Shown: positions 33,220-38,338 of the stretch, in pieces | Numbering within the stretch: the stretch's first letter is position 1 | How the letters are laid out: the number at the start of each line of letters is the position of its first letter | NCBI GenBank assembly: GCA_947632715.1 | Contig: CANRQF010000007.1 | Coordinates: forward strand, 1-38,338 | From: an uncultured Bacilli bacterium | GTDB lineage: Bacteria; Bacillota_I; Bacilli_A; RF39; UBA660 | DNA length: 38,338 nucleotides | Reading direction: 5' to 3' | Program-made: the position numbers and the translations under genes | The notes under the pieces: model-generated | Database searches by the model: none | What the model was told of the DNA's origin: nothing | Seen by the model: only the letters and a program-made list of their open reading frames with translations

Positions 33220-34500
33220 TTATAAACTTATTTCAAAATCATCTTTGTTTTTATCCGAATGTTTTTTAGTTTTTAAATAACTTGGTACTTCTGCGTATTC
33301 AAATAACTCATCTTCTTTGGTAGTTTCTTTTGAAATATCATAAACATCATCAAAATCAAAATTTTTATTGTCATAATAGTTTTTTATTTCGCTTGTAGTA
33401 CGTTCTTTAGTTTTATCATTACCAATTTGTAATAATTCTCTAAAAAATTTCTTTATAACTTCTAAAATGGATTTTAAATAGTCTTTAAGATTATTATTCT
33501 CTTTAACTAAGTTTTGATTTCTTGCAGTAAGAACTTTTACTTCAAATTCTAAATTATTATTTTCTTTTTTTAATGTTTGATGACTTTTAGTAAAAGTTTC
33601 TACTTCATTAAATAATTGTTCCATTTTAGGTTGAAATTCCATTATTTTTTTACTTTCTTTTATAACATTTTTCATACTATCAAAAGTATCTTTTTTTACT
33701 TTAACATATTCTTTATCAATAAAAGTATTTTTGGTAGTTTTCATTTTTTCTTCAAAATCATTTACAGCATTATCTAACCCTTTATTTATTGTAATAACTT
33801 TGTTTTCTAAATATCTAGTTGTCTTTTTAAATTCTTTTACTTTTTGATGCTCTGCATCACTACCTTTAATACCTCTTTCTAGTTCAAAACCTGCTTCTTT
33901 TAATCTCACATTATAAATATCTTGTAATTCTGACAAATGAATATTATCTCTAATATATTGTTTTTTAGAAATAGTATATCTTTCTGTATTAGTTCTTTTA
34001 TCTAGTTTTTTAACAAGTGGTATAACAACACAATGAATATGAGGTGTTAATTCATCCATATGAATAGTTGCGTGTAAAACTTGCTCTTTTGTATAACCTA
34101 AATCATTATAAACAAAATCCATACAAGTATTAGCCCATCGCATTATATCTTCTTTACTCATATTCTCGAAAAAATTATGAGATGCCGTAAATAGTAATTC
34201 ATCTGCTACAACACTTTTTGATTTATTTAACATTTCATTAAAAGTCTTTTTTCTTTCCGGTCTTTCACTTTTCATTCTTTCATTATGCTCTTTTTCGTAA
34301 TCTTTTACTTTCAATTTAAAACCCTTAACATACTTTTCTGCTAAGGGTACTAATTCAATATTATTTTTTGTTAATTCTAATTTTATATCTTTATTGCTTT
34401 TATATGCTTTCTTTTCTCTTTTATTATGTGATCCGATTTGTGCTAAATCATTTATAGTCATTATCGGTTGACTTCTAAATATTCCATAATTTAAATTCAT
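33220..34500 (-). CDS. mobV: MobV-family relaxase (Mob/Pre, Plasmid_recomb_enz)
   Basis: A 426-residue relaxase that nicks and joins one strand at oriT for mobilization. Motif I: SHNKREKKAYKSNKDI with His25 as the probable catalytic residue (HxxR, as His22 of MobM). Motif III: HATIHMDELTPHIHCVVIP, the metal-binding HxDExxPHxH. The C-terminal 190 residues are a coiled coil (KKENNNLEFEVKVLTARNQNLVKENNNLK) as in MobM. ATG 34500 has GAGGATGATAA upstream. The element's oriT carries the cognate nick sequence but lies 3.4 kb away rather than directly before the gene, unlike pMV158. Confidence 0.92.
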   Translation of the reverse strand: MNLNYGIFRSQPIMTINDLAQIGSHNKREKKAYKSNKDIKLELTKNNIELVPLAEKYVKGFKLKVKDYEKEHNERMKSERPERKKTFNEMLNKSKSVVADELLFTASHNFFENMSKEDIMRWANTCMDFVYNDLGYTKEQVLHATIHMDELTPHIHCVVIPLVKKLDKRTNTERYTISKKQYIRDNIHLSELQDIYNVRLKEAGFELERGIKGSDAEHQKVKEFKKTTRYLENKVITINKGLDNAVNDFEEKMKTTKNTFIDKEYVKVKKDTFDSMKNVIKESKKIMEFQPKMEQLFNEVETFTKSHQTLKKENNNLEFEVKVLTARNQNLVKENNNLKDYLKSILEVIKKFFRELLQIGNDKTKERTTSEIKNYYDNKNFDFDDVYDISKETTKEDELFEYAEVPSYLKTKKHSDKNKDDFEISL

Positions 34501-34546
34501 TTATCATCCTCGCTTTCTTATGCGTATAAAAAAGAATTAAATCTTC

Positions 34547-35389
34547 TTAACCATTATAGTTTTTATCAAAATATGCCATTTTTCCAATTTCAATATATTT
34601 ATCATCTAAATATTTAATAAATTTATTATATATAAACAAAGAACCATTTTTATCGCAAATAGTTAAACATGGTATTCCACTTTCTATAATTTGCATTCTT
34701 TCATCATCTAATTTTTCTATATCAATTGTACTTTTTTCACAAAAAATATTCTTTTGATATTCTCTAATTTTGTCGTAAATTGCAATTGGATTTACCACCG
34801 AGGTTTTATAAATATTTAAATGATAAGAAAGATTTCTTATATTACTCGCTTCATCATATATTTTTTTAAATATTTCATTATACAATTTAATTTTTTTTGA
34901 TTTATTATTAACTATGAATCTTATATCATCATATATAGCCCAAAAATCATTAAAGTTTATATCTGATATATTTAGATATGCATCTATTATTTCATCAAAA
35001 TCATTAAAAATATTTTTATTGTATTCATCGCATAGTTCTCGTAATTTAATTTTTTTGTCTATAGTATTATCTTGCTTTTTGAATTTCTCTTTATATTCGC
35101 TGTAACTTAAATACTTTGTCTCTTTAAGATATTTAATTTTTGAAAAACAATTTTGATATTTCAAAATGAAATTCATAATACTTTCCAAATCTTTTCTTCT
35201 ATAAGAAAAGTATTCAATTAGCGAAGTAGCAAACAAAATAATTGCACCTGCAAATATATTTAAAGAAATATTACAAATAAATTTTGTTATTTCGTTTTGA
35301 ATTGTAAAAAATGTTAACATTATGCTTAATCCTAATGTAATTAATATAAAAATACTGCTTAATCGAAAAAGTCTATAATTTAATTTCAT
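34547..35389 (-). CDS. Two-TM membrane protein with helical cytoplasmic domain (element cargo)
   Basis: A 280-residue protein. Two TM segments near residues 10-35 (LSSIFILITLGLSIMLTFFTI) and 42-63 (ISLNIFAGAIILFATSLIEYFSY), then about 210 residues of charged, mainly helical cytoplasmic sequence ending in IPCLTICDKNGSLFIYNKF. I do not recognise it. The track start at 35449 overlaps the promoter; ATG 35389 has TATGAGGTATTGATA before it. A TATAAT at 35413-35408 (minus) gives the promoter. It is the last gene before the element end and upstream of the relaxase. Its layout (two TM plus effector-like domain) could be an immune effector or an entry-exclusion protein; both are speculative. Confidence 0.68.
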   Translation of the reverse strand: MKLNYRLFRLSSIFILITLGLSIMLTFFTIQNEITKFICNISLNIFAGAIILFATSLIEYFSYRRKDLESIMNFILKYQNCFSKIKYLKETKYLSYSEYKEKFKKQDNTIDKKIKLRELCDEYNKNIFNDFDEIIDAYLNISDINFNDFWAIYDDIRFIVNNKSKKIKLYNEIFKKIYDEASNIRNLSYHLNIYKTSVVNPIAIYDKIREYQKNIFCEKSTIDIEKLDDERMQIIESGIPCLTICDKNGSLFIYNKFIKYLDDKYIEIGKMAYFDKNYNG

Positions 35390-35407
35390 TATCAATACCT
35401 CATATAT

Positions 35408-35443
35408 ATTATACCACTTAAAAAGACACTTTCTAAAGTATCT
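35408..35443 (-). promoter_or_regulatory. Terminator and promoter at the element end
   Basis: On the minus strand, a hairpin AGATACTT/AAGTGTCT with T-run (35443-35419) is followed at once by TGGTATAAT (TATAAT 35413-35408). It would end read-through from the interrupted amidase promoter and start transcription of the element's own genes. Confidence 0.65.
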
Positions 35444-35469
35444 TATCATAAATCATAGATTCTTTTTTG

Positions 35470-35556
35470 CTACAACCCAAGTTTTAATTTATCGGGTTTA
35501 TCAAAACTCGGGTGACCAGCATCAATTACAACCTTCTTTGTAGCTCTTTCATCCAT
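35470..35556 (-). pseudogene. 5' fragment of the split LysM amidase gene
   Basis: ATG 35556 with AGGTGATT upstream starts MDERATKKVVIDAGH, the first beta-strand and first zinc histidine of an amidase_3 enzyme. At codon 15 the sequence passes into the mobile element, adding 13 foreign codons (PSFDKPDKLKLGL) before TAG at 35470-35472. It completes the gene at 24755-25924 when the core CA is joined. No signal peptide precedes the strand. Confidence 0.9.
35491..35535. other. Element junction (att site) within the amidase gene, distal side
   Basis: Core TG at 35513-35514 (CA in gene sense). Element side: TCGGGTTTATCAAAACTCGGG; amidase side: ACCAGCATCAATTACAAC, coding for VVIDAG. The arm CGGGTTTAT ends 11 bases from the core and mirrors the other junction's ATAAACCCG. 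Confidence 0.9.
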
Positions 35557-35656
35557 TATGAATCACCTATTATAAGGTATGAAAAGTTATTAATTTAGTG
35601 AATCGTATTTTTTAGATAATCTAAATTCATCAATACATCTTAGAAATTTTTTGTGA

Positions 35657-36016
35657 TTAATAATTTTTTACCAAATTATAATAATTCCCTTTTCTATTCA
35701 TTAATTCTTGATGAGTTCCATTTTCTAATATATTTCCATGTTCCATATAAATAATTTTATTACAACTTTTAATCGTTGTTAATCTATGAGCAATTATAAA
35801 ACATTGTTCTTCAATCTTTTCTATTGTTTTATCCAAATCGCCTAAATTAATACTTTGTATTTCATCTTTAAATGCTTCATTAATAAGTTCTATTATTTCT
35901 TTATTTTGATTATCTAATAATTTTTCAATTACACTAAATAAAAATTTTTTAATTTGTTCTTTTGAACTTTTTTCACATAATTCTTCCAATAATTTATATA
36001 AATCTTTTTTATTCAT
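35657..36016 (-). CDS. Chimeric remnant: unknown N-terminus joined to the end of an ABC exporter ATPase
   Basis: A 119-residue ORF. The last 50 residues (CFIIAHRLTTIKSCNKIIYMEHGNILENGTHQELM…NYYNLVKNY) are exactly the C-terminal end of an ABC exporter nucleotide-binding domain, beginning at the H-loop (AHRLTT). Walker A, signature and Walker B are missing. The first 60 residues (MNKKDLYKLLEELCEKSSKEQIKKFLFSVIEKLL…) are helical and unrelated. A deletion or recombination must have joined two genes. It has a normal AGGA ribosome site and follows the pRiA4b-like gene by 14 bases, so it may still be translated, but it cannot be an ATPase. Confidence 0.7.
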   Translation of the reverse strand: MNKKDLYKLLEELCEKSSKEQIKKFLFSVIEKLLDNQNKEIIELINEAFKDEIQSINLGDLDKTIEKIEEQCFIIAHRLTTIKSCNKIIYMEHGNILENGTHQELMNRKGNYYNLVKNY

Positions 36017-36030
36017 AACATTCCTAAGGA

Positions 36031-36630
36031 TTAATCTCCCACTTCATAACCATTTTTTATTGCTAATATTTTTCCTTTTAATTCTCTATTATCCTTTTTA
36101 ATATTATACTTTCTATAATCATATTTTCTATTTGTTTCATATCCTGGAGTAAAGTAATGATTAGAATAACCTAATTTATCTATATCATCAACAATATCTT
36201 TTAAATCAAAATCACACATATCATCAAGCATTCCTAAACCTTCACCATCAACTACTATTGGATAAAGCTCTTGTTCTTTATAACTTTCTATTTTCTTTGA
36301 ACCTAAATATATGATATTGAAAGTAGTTGTAGAGCCAGTGTCATATTCCATTTTCATGGTGTCATTCTTTTTTAATTTCAATTCACTTAATTTTGTTACA
36401 ACAGCATTAGATAACTCATCAAAGTAAGGATCTTCTTCAGGACATATCCAGCAATCAAATAGATAATCTTTGTATTCAATGTCATATAAATGATATGCTA
36501 GCGAATTAAATGATGCAAGTATAGTATATGCAAGATCGGCTACTGTTCTTCTACTTGGTATTTCTATTTCTCTCCATATTTTATTTTCTAACCCTTCTAT
36601 TCCAATTCTAAAAGTTAATATTTCATTCAT
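36031..36630 (-). CDS. Plasmid pRiA4b ORF-3-like protein
   Basis: A 199-residue protein of the pRiA4b ORF-3 family (Pfam PF07929). The hallmark opening LTFRIGIEGLENKIWREIEIPSRRTVADLAYTILASFNSLAYHLYDIEYKDYLF is a clear match ('L.v.L.g..p.iWR.i.vp…L..Li..aF.w…HL..F'). Further on come the KKNDTMKMEYDTGSTTTFNIIYL segment (usual 'y.YDfGD.W.h.i') and a DGEGLGMLDDM segment ('G.rA.PPEDcGG'). Proteins of this family are widespread on mobile DNA; no biochemical function is established. AGGAGTG precedes ATG 36630. It is part of a same-strand group with UPF0158 and AbiE genes. Confidence 0.82.
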   Translation of the reverse strand: MNEILTFRIGIEGLENKIWREIEIPSRRTVADLAYTILASFNSLAYHLYDIEYKDYLFDCWICPEEDPYFDELSNAVVTKLSELKLKKNDTMKMEYDTGSTTTFNIIYLGSKKIESYKEQELYPIVVDGEGLGMLDDMCDFDLKDIVDDIDKLGYSNHYFTPGYETNRKYDYRKYNIKKDNRELKGKILAIKNGYEVGD

Positions 36631-36642
36631 TTTTAAACACTC

Positions 36643-37047
36643 CTATTCAAATTTAATATTATTTTTATTACACCATTCTATGGCAATTTCTTTATACTTT
36701 TCATCTCTAAACTTATACCAATCTTCAATTATATCAAAATTAATACATGTATCTTTGAATCTTCTAAAAGCACCACGTCCATTAATGGCAATTTGTAATT
36801 GATTGTAAAGCTTAACATCCTCTATAGTCTCTATAAACTCTTCCATCATACCATATTCATCAATATAGTATTTAGTAGGTAGTCCTATACAATTATCGTA
36901 TATTTCTTCTTTTTCATCTTCGCTCATATCTGAATAATCACCTATATATATAAATTCATTTGTTTTATCATTGTAATAAGCACTAGAATCCATTCCATCA
37001 TTTACAAACTCTAACATTTCTATAACATCATCTAATTTTACTTTCAT
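36643..37047 (-). CDS. UPF0158-like protein
   Basis: A 134-residue protein resembling UPF0158 (PF03682). The diagnostic C-terminal half is NGRGAFRRFKDTCINFDIIEDWYKFRDEKYKEIAIEWCNKNNI, matching 'grGAFrrFkd.l…..WY.fr…..a..Wl..n.I'. The N-terminal half has the usual IEMLEFVNDGMDSSAYYNDKTNEFIYIGD strand pair. Function unknown. AGAGAG lies before ATG 37047. It follows the AbiEii gene by about 20 bases, likely in one transcript. Confidence 0.75.
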   Translation of the reverse strand: MKVKLDDVIEMLEFVNDGMDSSAYYNDKTNEFIYIGDYSDMSEDEKEEIYDNCIGLPTKYYIDEYGMMEEFIETIEDVKLYNQLQIAINGRGAFRRFKDTCINFDIIEDWYKFRDEKYKEIAIEWCNKNNIKFE

Positions 37048-37068
37048 TTTAACTTCACTCTCTTTCCA

Positions 37069-37893
37069 TTAGACTTCTACATATTCCAAACTAGCAATGA
37101 AATTTAATATACTATTTAATACTTCATCTATTGGCAATTCTAGCCAATTATTTTTAATATTATCAAAGTTTCTAATGAATCTGTTACTACTTAATATTTC
37201 TTTTAATTCACTATAAATATCATTTATATTATAATACTCTAAAGCTTCATTTAAAAATATATAATCATTTATTAACAAATATGTTTTACCTTTATCTAAA
37301 TTTGTTTCATTTATTAAAAAATAAAAATCTAAAATATCTTTATATCTAGTAGAAGCCCTACCAAATACCAATAATGATTTTAACTTTTCTACAAAAATTT
37401 GCTCTTTCGAATTAACAAGTAATACAACATTTTCATTTAAAATATCTAAACTAAACACTAATTCTTCTTGTTCTATATTCACATTTTTATGAACGCCTAA
37501 ATCTAATTTAATAACAATGCTATTATCATAATTATCCATTAGCTTAAGTTCTAATCGTTTACCCTTATAATCTTGTTGCTTAAGTTCCATTATTTCATCA
37601 TTTACGATTTCTAACTTTATACCATCTTTTACTTTTCCAAGTCCACTAATAAACTTTCTTATTTGATTATCTTCAAGTGAATATCTTATAAAATCTAAAT
37701 CGATATCTCTAGTTGCCCGTCTTTTATCTTTAGAGATATTGTGCATTACAACTCCGCCTTTAATAGTTACATTATTTATATATGGGCTTTTAGAAATTTT
37801 TGAAAGTATAATATCTTGTCCAACTTTTGCCATAGCATCACGAGTATTGTACCCAATATTATGATATTTTTTAATTAATTCTTGTATATTCAA
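37069..37893 (-). CDS. abiEii: AbiEii/AbiGii-type nucleotidyltransferase toxin
   Basis: A 274-residue toxin of the type IV toxin-antitoxin system AbiE. The nucleotidyltransferase motif is TIKGGVVMHNISKDKRRATRDIDLDF (GG at 46-47, D63 and D65). The second conserved block is EQIFVEKLKSLLVFGRASTRYKDILDFYFL (K…R.KD..D), typical of AbiEii. The family transfers nucleotides to a cellular target (tRNA in characterised members), giving abortive infection or growth arrest. The start is a TTG (37893) with GGAGG nine bases upstream, 1 base after the antitoxin stop, so translation is coupled to the antitoxin gene. Confidence 0.86.
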   Translation of the reverse strand: MNIQELIKKYHNIGYNTRDAMAKVGQDIILSKISKSPYINNVTIKGGVVMHNISKDKRRATRDIDLDFIRYSLEDNQIRKFISGLGKVKDGIKLEIVNDEIMELKQQDYKGKRLELKLMDNYDNSIVIKLDLGVHKNVNIEQEELVFSLDILNENVVLLVNSKEQIFVEKLKSLLVFGRASTRYKDILDFYFLINETNLDKGKTYLLINDYIFLNEALEYYNINDIYSELKEILSSNRFIRNFDNIKNNWLELPIDEVLNSILNFIASLEYVEV

Positions 37894-37894
37894 G

Positions 37895-38338
37895 TTACAA
37901 AACCTCCAACTGTATTGTATCTAAAATATGATCCTCTATATTAAACTTGCTAGCATATTTTTCAACTCTTTTCATACTTATTTTATATATACTATCACGG
38001 TAGTTATTTATTATTTCTTTATAATAATCTAATGGCATTTGTTTTTTTCGCCTAATTAGTTCAATTAATAATCTTTCCTTATCGTACATATTAACTAACA
38101 TTCCATCTATTTCAACTTGCGTTTTACCAATTTCAAATAATTCATCAGTTGTAAATATTTGAACAATATTTTTATTTTTGATGACTGCTGCTTTCTGTTT
38201 AGTGGCTAAATAACATTTATCAGGAATTACATCAGTTAGCCCATAAAAATAAAAAGCATTCTCTAATGTTACAATAGCATTTGGATATTTTTTAGCATAT
38301 ATGAGAGTTGGATTGACTATTTCTTTTGTGGAATAAAT
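37895..38338 (-). CDS. abiEi: AbiEi-type antitoxin (5' end outside window)
   Basis: The track lists only a 68-codon ORF from 38101, but the frame is open to the window edge (IYSTKEIVNPTLIYAKKYP…VTLENAFYFYGLTDVIPDK). The visible C-terminal 147 residues include 'TLENAFYFYGLTD.IP..' and 'Y.KERLLIELIRRKK.MPLDYYKEIINNYR', typical of AbiEi transcriptional regulator antitoxins ('s.eRTl.Dl.r…..d….al.ny'). The N-terminal winged helix is outside the window. AbiEi represses the operon and neutralises AbiEii in known systems. Confidence 0.82.
   Translation of the reverse strand: MYSTKEIVNPTLIYAKKYPNAIVTLENAFYFYGLTDVIPDKCYLATKQKAAVIKNKNIVQIFTTDELFEIGKTQVEIDGMLVNMYDKERLLIELIRRKKQMPLDYYKEIINNYRDSIYKISMKRVEKYASKFNIEDHILDTIQLEVL

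Larger units (their letters stand above)
25923..35514. mobile_element. Integrative mobilizable element (about 9.6 kb) with serine recombinase and MobV relaxase
   Basis: Both ends are seen directly: the two pieces of one amidase gene flank it, and the only sequence shared at the junctions is the dinucleotide CA (gene sense), as expected for serine integrases. Gene content is recombinase, small ORF, two HTH proteins, divergent XRE, oriT, Mrr-type nuclease protein, lipoprotein, small TM protein, tandem-HTH XRE regulator, MobV relaxase and a two-TM protein. There is no type IV secretion machinery, so it should need a helper conjugative element. It is therefore an IME rather than an ICE. All listed genes look intact. 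Confidence 0.93.

Noticed and set aside
25981-35514. Full conjugative element (ICE)
   Set aside because: No VirB4-, VirD4- or other transfer-apparatus gene between the two junctions; only relaxase and oriT are present, hence mobilizable.
1-38338. Use of TGA as tryptophan (Mycoplasma code)
   Set aside because: Several genes end naturally at TGA with the next gene's ribosome site following, and tryptophan is encoded by TGG throughout.
1-38338. tRNA, rRNA or CRISPR arrays
   Set aside because: No GGTTCGAATCC-like T-arm, rRNA-like GC-rich block or regularly spaced repeat was seen on reading; the four similar LysM segments at 24755-25390 are protein repeats, not a CRISPR.

Overview
The window is a very AT-rich stretch of a Gram-positive-type chromosome. 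TGA is a normal stop here (for example at the ends of the EEP gene at 1901 and the 762-residue gene at 15927), so this is not a recoded Mycoplasma. A LysM-bearing cell-wall amidase, a bacterial Ku/ligase pair, strong AAGGAGGTG-type ribosome binding sites and many proteins that look like those of uncultured gut Bacillota (RF39/Erysipelotrichia-like lineages) point to an uncultured low-GC Bacillota. That placement is inference from sequence style only.

Left part (1-6.8 kb) is accessory. It holds the C-terminal half of a large serine recombinase cut by the window edge, an endonuclease/exonuclease/phosphatase-family protein, an LCM-type methyltransferase, a tiny ORF with a perfect Shine-Dalgarno sequence but an odd start, and an unknown 182-residue protein. 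On the other strand is a 637-residue protein joining a GHKL (Hsp90/MutL-like) ATPase to a PD-(D/E)xK nuclease-like domain, a candidate single-gene anti-phage protein. A decayed 600-base spacer and a secreted-fold-like protein without a signal peptide follow.

Middle part (6.8-24.7 kb) looks mostly like resident metabolism and housekeeping: an alkaline-phosphatase-superfamily hydrolase, Nudix, an HD plus P-loop kinase fusion, HAD, an ABC-F ATPase with a classical ribosome-mediated attenuator (17-codon leader peptide, mutually exclusive stems, intrinsic terminator), GNAT, and a 762-residue coiled-coil protein paired with a two-TM protein. Next come an overlapping operon of the radical SAM/TIGR03915 DNA-repair-type pair with a short divergent GroEL, a three-gene cassette containing a paralogue pair, and a Ku-ligase NHEJ operon.

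Right part (24.7-38.3 kb) contains the clearest discovery: a complete integrative mobilizable element of about 9.6 kb, defined to the base pair. It splits a LysM N-acetylmuramoyl-L-alanine amidase gene exactly at the zinc-histidine codon. The 3' part of the gene lies at 24755-25924 and the 5' part at 35513-35556. Joining the halves across the shared CA dinucleotide restores the DAGHGGDDPGASGNG reading frame. Joining the element ends gives an attP with 9-bp inverted arms placed symmetrically 11 bp either side of the CA. The element carries a serine recombinase, small DNA-binding proteins with divergent promoters, a MobV relaxase, an oriT with the pMV158-type nick sequence TAGTGTG/TTA after a 10-bp hairpin, an Mrr-type nuclease protein, a lipoprotein, small membrane proteins and two XRE regulators.

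Beyond the element are a chimeric ABC-exporter fragment, a pRiA4b ORF-3-like protein, a UPF0158-like protein and an AbiE (AbiEi/AbiEii) toxin-antitoxin pair whose antitoxin gene runs off the window.
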